Source of the DNA: JAAFIW01 sp031414805
Lineage (GTDB): Bacteria; Pseudomonadota; Gammaproteobacteria; Burkholderiales; Burkholderiaceae_C
Length of the DNA stretch: 64,000 nucleotides
Direction: 5' to 3'
Assembly (NCBI GenBank): GCA_031414805.1
Contig: JANOQJ010000044.1
Coordinates: forward strand, 1 to 64,000
Under the pieces are notes generated by a model. The model made no database searches. It was not told where the DNA came from and was given only the letters and a program-made list of their open reading frames with translations. Positions 1 to 8,063 of this stretch are shown here, piece after piece (within the stretch, counting starts at the first letter, position 1; each line of letters starts with the position of its first letter). The position numbers were made by a program, and so were the translations under genes.

Positions 1-981
1 ATTGCCTTCGTAAATCGCATCCCGATCCGCATCGCTCAAAATTTTCGACGCCTGGATGTAGCGCTTGGTGTCGTCGTAATAGTGGCCCGTCTCCGGGTCA
101 ATCCCGCGCACCGCGCCAATCATCTCGGACGCAAACAGCACGTTTTTCACCGGAATCACGGAGTTCAGCAGGACAATGCCCGGCTGGTGGTACACGCAGG
201 TATCGAAGTAAATGTTGTTGAGCAAATGCTCGCTCAGCAGCGGTTTTTTCAGCTCTTGGGCCAGGCCGCGAAAGCGGCCCCAGTGGTAGGGCACAGCGCC
301 GCCGCCATGGGGAATCAAAAAACGCAGGGTGGGAAAGTCTTTGAACAAATCGCTGGTCAGGCACTGCATGAAGGCGGTAGTGTCAGCATTCAGGTAGTGC
401 GCGCCGGTGGTGTGAAAGCAGGCGTTGCAGCTGGTGCTCACGTGAATCATGGCGGGCAGGTCGTACTCCACCATTTTTTCGTAGATGGGGTACCAGTGGC
501 GGTCCGATAGCGGCGGCGATGTCCAGTGGCCGCCCGAGGGGTCGGGGTTGAGGTTGATGCCCACGTTGCCGAATTCCTTGACGCACTTTTCCAGTTCGGA
601 AATACAGGTTTTCGGATCGACGCCGGGTGACTGCGGCAGCATGGCCACAGGCACAAAGTTGTCGGGAAAGAGTTGGCTGACCCGGTAACACAGCTCATTG
701 CAGATGGCGGCCCAGGTGCTGGAGACTGAAAAATCGCCAATGTGGTGGGCCATGAAGCTGGCGCGCGGGGAGAACAAGGTGATGTCGCTGCCGCGCTCAC
801 GCATCAGGCGCAACTGGTTGGCCTCAATGCTTTCGCGCAGCTCGTCGTCGCTGATCTTCAGGTCGGCTGCGCGGGGCATGCTGGAGGGATCTTTGATACC
901 CGCAATCTGTTTGTTGCGCCAGTCTTCCAGCGCCTTGGGGGCGGTGGTGTAGTGGCCGTGGCAGTCGATGATGAGGCTCAT
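1..981 (-). CDS. ligJ: 4-oxalomesaconate hydratase (amidohydrolase family), C-terminus cut by window edge
   Basis: Metal-dependent hydratase of the protocatechuate 4,5-cleavage pathway; it hydrates 4-oxalomesaconate to 4-carboxy-4-hydroxy-2-oxoadipate in the cytoplasm. Reading back from the ATG at 981, the protein begins MSLIIDCHGHYTTAPKAL and runs 327 residues off the left edge. The HGH motif near residue 8 gives two metal ligands, and blocks such as SPRASFMAHHIGDF, NLNPDPSGGHW, IPHGGGAVPYHWGRF and EMIGAVRGIDPETG match LigJ closely. The known Sphingobium LigJ is about 341 residues (from memory), so only about 14 residues are missing. The rest of the lig/pmd operon presumably continues to the left. 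A LysR gene lies two genes upstream and is the likely regulator. Confidence 0.9.
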   Translation of the reverse strand, partial: MSLIIDCHGHYTTAPKALEDWRNKQIAGIKDPSSMPRAADLKISDDELRESIEANQLRLMRERGSDITLFSPRASFMAHHIGDFSVSSTWAAICNELCYRVSQLFPDNFVPVAMLPQSPGVDPKTCISELEKCVKEFGNVGINLNPDPSGGHWTSPPLSDRHWYPIYEKMVEYDLPAMIHVSTSCNACFHTTGAHYLNADTTAFMQCLTSDLFKDFPTLRFLIPHGGGAVPYHWGRFRGLAQELKKPLLSEHLLNNIYFDTCVYHQPGIVLLNSVIPVKNVLFASEMIGAVRGIDPETGHYYDDTKRYIQASKILSDADRDAIYEGN

Positions 982-1012
982 GTTTTTGTTTCCTGATGGG
1001 TTAAGCGGGGAG

Positions 1013-1696
1013 TTACGCGGAGGTCAGGCCGTGGCGGCGCTTGGTGTCGTCTGCGGCGGGTGAGGCCAGAAACTCCAGCAGCTTGGATGCGGCCTCTGGC
1101 TGCGGGGAGCTGGCGCACACGCCACCTGAAAACGTGGTGGTGATATGGATGGCGTCGGGCAGCGGGCCGACCACCTCAATGCCTTCCAGATGCATCAACT
1201 CGCTGAACTGCTGAAAGCCCAGCGCCACCTCACCCTGCGCCACCAGCGTACCGACCGGCACACCCGGCGACGGCACGATGAGGCGGTTTTGAATGGCTTC
1301 AGCAATGCCCCAGCGTTCAAACAATTTGGCGAGCGCCACGCCGCTAGGGCCGGTGGAGTAGCTGATGCTGGGTGCCGCCAGCACCGCTTGGCGCACGGCG
1401 TCTTCTGTACTGATATCAGGAAGCACGGAACCCGCGCGAACCGCCACCGCCACACCCGAGTGCACCAGGTCCACCCGGCTGACCACCTGGCCCGAGGCGA
1501 TCAACTTGTCCAGCGCATCCGCCCCCAGCACCACCACATCAAACGCCTCCCCCGCCTGCACCCGCCGCGCCGCATCCACACCTCCCACCGACTCAAAGGC
1601 CACGGTGCGGCTCGCGTTCTGCGAATACAGCGCCACGAGTTCAGCCAGCACTTGGCGTGTGGCCATGGACGAGATGCCTGTGAGGTTGTTGGTCAT
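1013..1696 (-). CDS. ModA-like substrate-binding-domain protein without signal peptide
   Basis: Resembles the extracellular binding-protein fold of molybdate/sulfate receptors. The N-terminal part carries ESVGGVDAARRVQAGEAFDVVVLGADALDKL, typical of the ModA-like COG0725 type, and the protein ends near residue 227. The start at 1696 (MTNNLTGISSMATRQ) is chosen because homologues begin shortly before the ATRQVLAELV segment; upstream in-frame ATGs exist at 1705 and 1741. No hydrophobic signal peptide is visible, so it may act in the cytoplasm as a ligand-binding protein rather than a transport receptor. It is 31 bp upstream of ligJ on the same strand, suggesting a role linked to protocatechuate catabolism. 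The function is unknown. Confidence 0.7.
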   Translation of the reverse strand: MTNNLTGISSMATRQVLAELVALYSQNASRTVAFESVGGVDAARRVQAGEAFDVVVLGADALDKLIASGQVVSRVDLVHSGVAVAVRAGSVLPDISTEDAVRQAVLAAPSISYSTGPSGVALAKLFERWGIAEAIQNRLIVPSPGVPVGTLVAQGEVALGFQQFSELMHLEGIEVVGPLPDAIHITTTFSGGVCASSPQPEAASKLLEFLASPAADDTKRRHGLTSA

Positions 1697-1751
1697 GCGG
1701 TGCATTGTGGTCAAACACACCCCACAACAAAAGCCGTGCAACGCACTAGCA

Positions 1752-1772
1752 GCTATGCTTTATTCACATAGC
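1752..1772. promoter_or_regulatory. LysR-type operator candidate (T-N11-A box)
   Basis: A perfect inverted repeat GCTATG-N9-CATAGC lies between the ModA-like gene and the divergent LysR gene. It contains the classical T-N11-A arrangement with T at 1756 and A at 1768. Its position 24 bp before the lysR start codon fits an autoregulatory and activating site for the divergent lig operon. Confidence 0.6.
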
Positions 1773-1795
1773 CGACTGACTGCTATTCACATTTC

Positions 1796-2695
1796 ATGGA
1801 TCTCAAACAAATAGAAGCCTTTGTGCGCGTGGCCGAGCTGGGCAGCTTTACCCGCGCTGCGCCGGCGCTGAACATGGCCCAGCCCGCGTTGAGCCGTCTG
1901 GTGCGCCAGCTCGAGGTGCAACTGCGTCAGACCCTGCTGGTGCGCAATGGCCGCGGTGCCACGCCCACCGAGGCGGGCAAGCTGCTGCTGGCACATGGCC
2001 GCGGCATCCTGCACCAGGTGGCGCTGGCGCGGCAAGAGCTGGGTGCCGCGCGCGGCGCGCTGGCCGGGCGCGTGTCCATTGGCCTGCCGCCCAGCCTGTC
2101 GCGCCTGATCGCGGTACCACTGGCCCACGCGTTTGCAAAACAATTGCCACAGGCACAACTCAGCCTGACCGAGGGCTTTTCGATGCGCATGGCCGAAGCA
2201 CTGCGTCTGGGCGAGCTGGACTTGGCGCTGCTGTACAACCCCAACACCGACACCGATTTCCACGCCACACAACTGCATGAAGACGCGCTGGTACTGATCT
2301 CCGCTGCCCTTTCTGCCCAGCCCAAGCGCCGGCCCATCACCCTGGCAGAGGTCGCAAAACGCCCGCTCATCTTGCCCAGCCGCCCCAACAGCTTTCGCCT
2401 GCTGGTGGACAGCGAACTCCAGGCCATCGGCTGCACGGCGCAATTGGCCATCGAGGTTGATGGCCTGAACGCCATCCTCAGCCTGGTCAAGGAAGGCATG
2501 GGCCATGCAGTGCTCCCCGCCTACACCCTGCGCAGCCTGGACGCACCGCACCCCTTCACCGTGCGCCCCATCACCACCCCCCGCCTAATCAGCCGCTTGG
2601 CCCTGGTGCGCTGCACCCGCAGACCGAGCACCGCCACCCAAAACCAGGCGGTGCAGGTGCTCACGCAGGTGGTGAGTCAGGCGCTGGGTGTGTGA
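1796..2695 (+). CDS. LysR-family transcriptional regulator
   Basis: DNA-binding regulator of 299 residues, the usual LysR length. The winged helix-turn-helix occupies about residues 1-60 (MDLKQIEAFVRVAELGSFTR, then MAQPALSRLVRQLE), followed by the periplasmic-binding-protein-like effector domain from about residue 90 to the end. The ATG at 1796 is the only sensible start, since LysR proteins begin just before the first helix. It is divergent from the ModA-like gene and ligJ, with a T-N11-A palindrome between them, so it probably senses an intermediate of protocatechuate or related aromatic breakdown. The effector cannot be read from the sequence. Confidence 0.85.
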   Translation: MDLKQIEAFVRVAELGSFTRAAPALNMAQPALSRLVRQLEVQLRQTLLVRNGRGATPTEAGKLLLAHGRGILHQVALARQELGAARGALAGRVSIGLPPSLSRLIAVPLAHAFAKQLPQAQLSLTEGFSMRMAEALRLGELDLALLYNPNTDTDFHATQLHEDALVLISAALSAQPKRRPITLAEVAKRPLILPSRPNSFRLLVDSELQAIGCTAQLAIEVDGLNAILSLVKEGMGHAVLPAYTLRSLDAPHPFTVRPITTPRLISRLALVRCTRRPSTATQNQAVQVLTQVVSQALGV

Positions 2696-2727
2696 GGTTG
2701 ACGGTTTTTAAGCCAAATCGGCCACCA

Positions 2728-2768
2728 GCCCTTACAAATACTGCTCAAGCAGCTATTGATTCAATAGC
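2728..2768 (-). repeat. Dispersed repeat, core CTGCTCAAGCAG (copy 1)
   Basis: Copy of the short family found about 15 times in this window. It reads GCCCTT-(A/T rich)-ACTGCTCAAGCAGCTAT followed by an A/T stretch and TAGC. It fills the space between the lysR stop and the end of the LodB-like gene. The upstream flank (AAGCCAAATCGGCCAC) is shared with the copy at 9600. Confidence 0.85.
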
Positions 2769-2786
2769 ACTTAAGTTGTCCTGAGT

Positions 2787-3929
2787 TCAACCCCCGCCGT
2801 GCCGTCGCTGCCAAAACAGCCTTTCTTCCCAACGCCGCTCGTCCCCGTACCAAGCGTGTAGGTGCTGCTGGTAGCTGGCCTGGATACGCGCCAGTTCGGC
2901 GGCGTAGCCTGCCAGCGCCACATCGCCATCGGCATCGGCATCGGGGCTCGTCAGGTGCTGATGCACGGCCTGAGCGCCAGCCAGCCCGGTGTACAGGGCG
3001 TTGAACAGGCCCTGGGACGATAGGGGGTCAAAGCTCAGGGCCGCATCGCCCACGGCCAGCCAGCCGCGGCCCGTGAACGGGCTGAGCTGGGCGCTGTGGG
3101 CAGCGCAAAAGCCGCTGGAGTTTGCGGGTTCAAACTGGCTGGCTTGCAGCACGGGTTGCAGGGGCGGGGTACTGGCGGCACGGGCCAACAAGGCGACGGG
3201 GGTGTGGGCGTAGCGTGCGGCGGGGAGATCGGCGTCGGTGTAGAAGGCGAGCAGGCGCTGGCCTTCTGGCAGGGCGGCGCTGTACCACCAGCCATCGGGT
3301 TCGGCGTGAAGCTCGGTGGGGGCGGTTTGCATAACTTGTGACGCATCGGCTTTGCCCAGCACCCAGCCGCACACCAGCTTGTCCAGCGTGTGGCGCTGTG
3401 CGCCTAGTTGACGGGCCATACCGGATGTGCGACCGGTGGCGTCGACCACGTAGCGGGCTTGAATCTGCAAGGTGGCACCTGGCCGCTCGACCTGGCCTCG
3501 CCAGCCCCCTAACTGGCCCGCAATGCCCGCCTCATTAGCGCTCAGGCGCACCCGTTGCACCCCCGTGAGCAGCGCCGCACCGCGCTGGCAGGCCACGTCA
3601 CGCAGCCAGACATCGAACTGGGGGCGGTTCAGGTGCCAACCGGGGCCGTCCAGGTTGCGCAGGGCGTCTTGCACCTGGGGCTGGGCGCTGCCCCAGGTGC
3701 TGCGGCTTACTGGGCAGGGCAAGTGGCCTTGGGCTTCGAAGGCTTGCCACAAGCCCATGTCGGCCAGCAGGCGGCGGGCGGCAGCGGGCAGGTTTTCACC
3801 TACCCGCCAGGGCGGCGTGGCATCCACATCGAGCAGCAGCACCCGGTGTGAAGGCGCCAGGTTCAGCGCCAGGGTGCAGCCCGCCGGCCCAGCGCCCACC
3901 ACCAGCACATCGGCCTGCAAAGACGCCAT
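2787..3929 (-). CDS. lodB: LodB-like FAD-dependent oxidoreductase
   Basis: Flavoprotein of 380 residues with an N-terminal Rossmann dinucleotide motif GAGPAG at residues 12-17, an internal VVDATGR block near the middle, and the GWLAVGDAALSFDPLSSQG block typical of group A flavin monooxygenases and tryptophan-halogenase-like proteins (second FAD motif GD). Proteins of this type are called LodB when encoded beside LodA-type quinoproteins; they are required to form the cysteine tryptophylquinone cofactor of LodA. Here the gene starts 5 bp after the stop of the LodA-like fusion gene, so the two are surely co-transcribed and the maturation role is inferred from that. Halogenase activity is less likely. 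The ATG at 3929 (MASLQADVLVVGAG) is well placed. Confidence 0.8.
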   Translation of the reverse strand: MASLQADVLVVGAGPAGCTLALNLAPSHRVLLLDVDATPPWRVGENLPAAARRLLADMGLWQAFEAQGHLPCPVSRSTWGSAQPQVQDALRNLDGPGWHLNRPQFDVWLRDVACQRGAALLTGVQRVRLSANEAGIAGQLGGWRGQVERPGATLQIQARYVVDATGRTSGMARQLGAQRHTLDKLVCGWVLGKADASQVMQTAPTELHAEPDGWWYSAALPEGQRLLAFYTDADLPAARYAHTPVALLARAASTPPLQPVLQASQFEPANSSGFCAAHSAQLSPFTGRGWLAVGDAALSFDPLSSQGLFNALYTGLAGAQAVHQHLTSPDADADGDVALAGYAAELARIQASYQQHLHAWYGDERRWEERLFWQRRHGGG

Positions 3930-3934
3930 GCCTT

Positions 3935-6880
3935 TCAGCGTAGCAGGCCGCGTGGAAAGCGCCGCACCTTCTCAATCACCATCAGGTCGATCGACTCGGC
4001 GCTGACACCGGCGGCTGCACCCACGCGCGGGTGATGGGTGTCCTGGGACTTCGCCTCGGGCATGTCTTTCACCGGGCGGTGCTCGTCCTCAACTTCCATC
4101 GAGGCCGGAAAGTGCTCGCATTCGGGTGGGCCGGGGCGCACCTCAACCACGCCCAGGTGGTCGAAGTGATGGATCATGTTGTTGATCTGGTCGGTGTAGC
4201 TGGTGTTGCCCAGCGGGGTGATCCAGGCGGCCCGGTTGGCGAAGGCGGCCAGGCGCTCACCCAGTGGGCGGTGGGTGTTGACCACGATGTCGTAGTTCTG
4301 CTTGGTCAGCACCTGATTGGGAACACGCGCAGGCCAGAAGCTGGGCACATACGGGTCGTAGTTTTTGTCGTAACCCGAGCGGCAACTGGCGGTGTCGGTC
4401 TGCCAGGGCACGGCCATCCAGCGGGTGATGCCGCCCGCCTGCTGGCCATAAAACGGGCCGTTGGGAATGGTCAGCCAGTCGCTGGTGAGCACCTCGCCAA
4501 TTTGCGGTGCAATCCAGCCCTGCGGCGCATGGGCAAAGCGAAACGGTGCCATGTACAGGCTGGCGCTGCGCACCGGCCAGGTCATTTCACAGCCGGGGTG
4601 AAAGGCATCGGCCAGGCAAAACTCCAGGGCGGCTTGCGTGAGGGTGTTGCCCTGCTCGGCCAGGGGCACGTCGTCCAGGCTGCGCGGGGGCTGGTGTTGC
4701 GGGTCGTAGTCTTCCACGAAGCGGCCAGCGCCCCATTCTTCGAGCATGGCCAGTTGGGTGGCAGTGAGGCTGGCGTTCTGGCGGGGGGTTTGGGCGGCGG
4801 GCACGGCCATGGCGTCGCCGTACAGCCAGGGCCAGGGCTTGGGTGACCAGCTATCGACCTCGTAATTTCGAAACTGGTTGGCAATGGTGTGGCGCAACTC
4901 GCGCCAGGCCGGGCTGGCGCTGGACAGGCGCTCCAGTGCCTCGGGGCTGGTCAGGTCAAACGCGCCCTTCCAGCCAAAGCCGGCAGCAAACCCCGCGTTG
5001 ACCCATTGCAGGCCATTGAGGCGCTGAAAAATGGGCAGGATGTCGCGCGTAAAACTGGGCCGTACCGGTGCGGCCAGGGTGCCGGCCTGAATAGCCACGT
5101 CACGCATCAAGTCCCACATGGTGCGCACGGATTTGCGCTGGGGGCCGTAGTCGGGCGGCGCCACCACCACCCAGGCGGGCTCCACCAGCAGCGACAGGCC
5201 TTCGTAGGTGACCTCGGCGGTCACCGGCCCGTCGCTGGTGTCGTCGTGCCAGCCTTCGTTGTTGGCAAAGGTGATGGCGCGGCTGTTGTCGTATGAAGCG
5301 GCCGCGCCATGCCCGCCTAGCACGATCAGCCGGCCTTGCTCGTCGGTGAAGGCCTCTCCCAAGTACACCGGCTTGTCCATGAATGTGCCGTCGTCAAAAC
5401 GCTGGGCTTTGGCGTTGGCACCCTCCACGCTGCGGGGGCTGGGGGTGATGGCCAGGCGGGTGCGGTCGGCCACGGCCGCGTTGCGTAGGGTCGTGGGGGG
5501 AGCTGAGGCAGCCTCGGGAATGTCCAGCGCGAGCTGAAAACCGTACCAGGCTGATTTGGTGTTGGCCAGCTGCACCTGCCAGCGCACCGTGGCGTTACTG
5601 GCATTCAGCTCGCGCACGATGCCGCCCCGCGCATTCACGCCGTACACCCGAAAGCGCGCGCCCTGGCGCTTCAGGCGGTGTTTGGCATCGCGGTAAAACC
5701 CCACGGGCTGGGGCGCGGGCTCGGGCACCTCGGGGCCCAGAAACCAATCATCCGGGCTGCTACCCACGCGGGCCACGCCGATGGACGGGTAAATCACGGC
5801 TTTGACGATGCAGGTATCCGTTTCTTCCGGTTGCGCCTGCGTGGCGGCACGCGAGGCCAGGTGCGGGCAGCCCATGGGCGCCGCGCGCGGCGTGCTGGGG
5901 TCTTGCAGGCTTTGGCCATTGGCTTCGTGGCGGGCCTGGGCACCGGCTGCATAAACCATCTTGCGTGCCAGCGCAATCGAGCCCACCGGCTGCTGGCTCA
6001 TGGGTACGCGCCAGATGTTGAACGCCAGACCCTGGCCGTAGTCGGCCTGGCCACGGGTGCTGATGTCTTGCTGCGCCAGGGTGAGCGTGGCCACGTGCAC
6101 AAATGGGCTCTCGGCCTCGGGCCATTCCACCGTGGCCTGGTCCAGCGGCATGGTGGCGGGGTTGGTGCGCAGTTGCACCATGAAGCGAAACTGATACTCG
6201 CGCTGGGCTAGTCGCCGACACAGGTCAACACCCAGGTAGTCGGTCTGGTCGTCGGGCACGTTTTCTGGTGGGGTGACCGGCTCCAGGCGGTACTTCACGT
6301 AGTTTTGCTCGCCCGCCTGAAACGGCAGGATGGCCCAGTAGGTGGCGGTCAGCACGCTGCCTTCCACTTTCTCCATCTCGTCCAGGATGCGCGCAGTTTT
6401 GGGGTGGTCTTTCAGGTAGCCGGGGTAGTCTTGTGCCACCACACCGGCATAGGTGAACTCCACCATCTCCTGGGCGTTGTCCACAAAAAATACGTTGTGG
6501 TTTTGCATGATGAAGTCGGCGGTGTCGCCCTCCTCCCCGAGTGCCTTGGGGCCGGGCACGCCAAACAGCTTGATGCCCACGCCCACGGTGGACTTCAGAT
6601 CCGGCGAGGTAGGCGTGGTGTCGCTGGAAAAGCGCACCCAGGCCTGCAGGCTGTCGTGGGCAAACACACCCACGCGCAACGCGGCGGGCATGTCAGGGCG
6701 CATGTCCAGTCGGCCACTGACCACGCCGTGCAGTTTGCGAAACACCGCGCGTTCGGCGGGGGTTTGGCCCAGTGCAATGCGCCGGCCCTGGGCAATGCCC
6801 ACAAACAGCTCGGTCAGGCGCTCGGGGGCCTGGTCGGGGTTGTCAAAACACGGAGGAATGGGGTGCGGGGCGGGCGTCAT
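3935..6880 (-). CDS. Fusion protein: N-terminal catalase-like heme domain plus C-terminal LodA-like quinoprotein oxidase
   Basis: 981 residues. Residues 1 to about 325 resemble catalase-family (y4iL/SrpA-like) heme proteins. A distal-type His lies at 51 (RKLHG), Asn at 127 or 129 (MQNHN), and a proximal-type R-x-x-x-Y at 306-310 (RKMVY). From about residue 357 (IVKAVIYPSIGVARVGSSP) to the C-terminus it resembles LodA, the lysine 6-oxidase of Marinomonas that uses cysteine tryptophylquinone and releases hydrogen peroxide. Candidate quinone residues are Cys755 (LEFCLADAF) and Trp821 (ITRWMAVPWQ). Their spacing of 66 is close to the 65 I recall for LodA Cys516/Trp581, but this pairing is not proven. 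LodA itself is about 726 residues and lacks the catalase part. No signal peptide is visible. The ATG at 6880 has a strong AGGAGA ribosome site. Followed by lodB; divergent from two small proteins and a Dyp peroxidase. The substrate is unknown. Confidence 0.85.
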   Translation of the reverse strand: MTPAPHPIPPCFDNPDQAPERLTELFVGIAQGRRIALGQTPAERAVFRKLHGVVSGRLDMRPDMPAALRVGVFAHDSLQAWVRFSSDTTPTSPDLKSTVGVGIKLFGVPGPKALGEEGDTADFIMQNHNVFFVDNAQEMVEFTYAGVVAQDYPGYLKDHPKTARILDEMEKVEGSVLTATYWAILPFQAGEQNYVKYRLEPVTPPENVPDDQTDYLGVDLCRRLAQREYQFRFMVQLRTNPATMPLDQATVEWPEAESPFVHVATLTLAQQDISTRGQADYGQGLAFNIWRVPMSQQPVGSIALARKMVYAAGAQARHEANGQSLQDPSTPRAAPMGCPHLASRAATQAQPEETDTCIVKAVIYPSIGVARVGSSPDDWFLGPEVPEPAPQPVGFYRDAKHRLKRQGARFRVYGVNARGGIVRELNASNATVRWQVQLANTKSAWYGFQLALDIPEAASAPPTTLRNAAVADRTRLAITPSPRSVEGANAKAQRFDDGTFMDKPVYLGEAFTDEQGRLIVLGGHGAAASYDNSRAITFANNEGWHDDTSDGPVTAEVTYEGLSLLVEPAWVVVAPPDYGPQRKSVRTMWDLMRDVAIQAGTLAAPVRPSFTRDILPIFQRLNGLQWVNAGFAAGFGWKGAFDLTSPEALERLSSASPAWRELRHTIANQFRNYEVDSWSPKPWPWLYGDAMAVPAAQTPRQNASLTATQLAMLEEWGAGRFVEDYDPQHQPPRSLDDVPLAEQGNTLTQAALEFCLADAFHPGCEMTWPVRSASLYMAPFRFAHAPQGWIAPQIGEVLTSDWLTIPNGPFYGQQAGGITRWMAVPWQTDTASCRSGYDKNYDPYVPSFWPARVPNQVLTKQNYDIVVNTHRPLGERLAAFANRAAWITPLGNTSYTDQINNMIHHFDHLGVVEVRPGPPECEHFPASMEVEDEHRPVKDMPEAKSQDTHHPRVGAAAGVSAESIDLMVIEKVRRFPRGLLR

Positions 6881-6940
6881 GGTGTCTCCTGCAAAAAAAG
6901 TGGAACCGGATGTTGACGAGTGAATGGGCGACGCCGGTAG

Positions 6941-6958
6941 CTACCTAGGTAGATAGGT
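6941..6958. promoter_or_regulatory. CTACCTAGGTAG palindrome; operator candidate shared with the right end of the window
   Basis: The intergenic region between the LodA-like fusion gene and the divergent small-protein genes holds a perfect 12-bp palindrome CTACCTAGGTAG extended by ATAGGT. An 18-bp segment here matches 17 of 18 bases with 63820-63837. The location between two divergent operons of one locus fits a regulator site. The regulator is not known. Confidence 0.45.
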
Positions 6959-7077
6959 TGTGCAGCCCTGTCACCTCGGGGATAGTGTGTGCGCAAACGG
7001 ACAGAGTTGTGCGGTAGTGCACGAATTTCTCGTTCAACGCCTGGTTTCAATAAATAGTTTTTAACAAAGGAAATTTT

Positions 7078-7542
7078 GTGGCGAATCCCCTGAGTCTTTT
7101 CATGCCCGTTTTGCCGGGTACCACGCTCAACCAACTCATGACGCTGCTGGGCAGCAACTCATCCGAAAAAATCAACGCCCTGACCGACATCGGAACCGTG
7201 CATTACGCGCGTTTTTTGCTGCTGGACAGCTCCCAGCCCAACCTGATTCCCGACATGGCCACGGCGGATCAACCCTCCAGCACCCTGATCGTGGGCGTGA
7301 TCACCGAATACGACGGCAGCTTCTCGGCCTACATCCACGACTTTGTGGCCCAACTGGGTCCCGCCTTTGATGCCATGCTGGCCTATGTGGTGGGCGGTGC
7401 GCCGCTCATTCCGGTGCAAAGCCATGTGGCGGGCTTTGAGGCCTTCATCGCCCTGAACAATGCCTCGCAGCACCAGCCCAACACCAGCCTGTATGCCGCC
7501 TACCCACAGACGGTGCAGCAAATTCTGGCCGCCTTTTCCTGA
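7078..7542 (+). CDS. Small protein of the peroxide locus, paralogue 1
   Basis: 154 residues, GTG start at 7078 preceded by AAAGGA at good spacing. No confident family. Visible parts are LSLFMPVLPG at the N-terminus, an IGTVHYARFLLLD strand-like segment, SSTLIVGVITEYDGSF, then an amphipathic DFVAQLGPAFDAML helix and a NTSLYAAYPQTVQQILAAFS tail. The alternation of a VHYARF strand, an LIVGVITEYDG strand and helices suggests a ferredoxin-like alpha+beta fold, sometimes seen next to or within Dyp-peroxidase-type proteins; this is inference. It is more than half identical by eye to the next gene, so the pair arose by tandem duplication. No signal peptide or transmembrane segment is seen. First gene of an operon ending in the Dyp peroxidase. 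Confidence 0.75.
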   Translation: MANPLSLFMPVLPGTTLNQLMTLLGSNSSEKINALTDIGTVHYARFLLLDSSQPNLIPDMATADQPSSTLIVGVITEYDGSFSAYIHDFVAQLGPAFDAMLAYVVGGAPLIPVQSHVAGFEAFIALNNASQHQPNTSLYAAYPQTVQQILAAFS

Positions 7543-7580
7543 TCGCATCCCCTTCAAACCACCACCCCGAAAGACTCCAA

Positions 7581-8045
7581 ATGACCTCTCCCCTCAGCCT
7601 GTTCATGCCCGTGTTGCCCAATACACGCCCTGTGGCCATCATCGAAGCCCTGGCCAGCAGCCAGGCCGCGATTGATGCAGCCCTGTTGTCAATTGGCACG
7701 GTTCACTACGCACGCTTTTTGCTGATTGACCGCTCCAGCCCGAACCTGCAGCCCAATTTGCTGCACGTGACCGTGCCTTCCAGCACCCTGGTGATTGCCG
7801 TGGTGACCGACTACGACGGCAGCTTTGATGCCTACATTCAGGACTTTGTGTCCCAGCTGGGTGCCGTGTTTGACACCTTGCTGGGCTTTGTAGTGGGCGG
7901 CGCGGCACTGGTCCCCGTGGCCAACGACGTGGCCGCGTTTGAAGCCTTCATCACCGCCAACGACGCCTCGCAGCACCTGCCCAACACCAGCCTGTATGCG
8001 GCCTATCCGCAAACCGTGCAGCAAGTGCTGGCCGCTTTTTCCTGA
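7581..8045 (+). CDS. Small protein of the peroxide locus, paralogue 2
   Basis: 154 residues, the same length as its neighbour. It shares LSLFMPVLP, IGTVHYARFLL, DYDGSF, DFVSQLG, VVGGA, NTSLYAAYPQTVQQ and LAAFS. The first third (residues 11-35) differs most, whereas the YDGSF strand and the C-terminal tail are nearly unchanged, so those parts are probably the working surface. It starts 38 bp after paralogue 1 and ends 18 bp before the Dyp peroxidase, so the three are one transcription unit. Function unknown. Possible roles are a dimer partner, a chaperone or a peroxidase accessory subunit. Confidence 0.75.
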   Translation: MTSPLSLFMPVLPNTRPVAIIEALASSQAAIDAALLSIGTVHYARFLLIDRSSPNLQPNLLHVTVPSSTLVIAVVTDYDGSFDAYIQDFVSQLGAVFDTLLGFVVGGAALVPVANDVAAFEAFITANDASQHLPNTSLYAAYPQTVQQVLAAFS

Positions 8046-8063
8046 CCCGGGCGGACAACGACC

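Noticed and set aside
2787..3929. Tryptophan halogenase
   Set aside because: Only the general FAD blocks are seen, the protein is short, and the gene is tightly coupled to a LodA-like gene, which indicates a LodB role.
4031..6923. Long plus-strand frames across the LodA-like gene
   Set aside because: They are shadows of the minus-strand gene; they have no family match, and the minus-strand protein is complete with a strong ribosome site.
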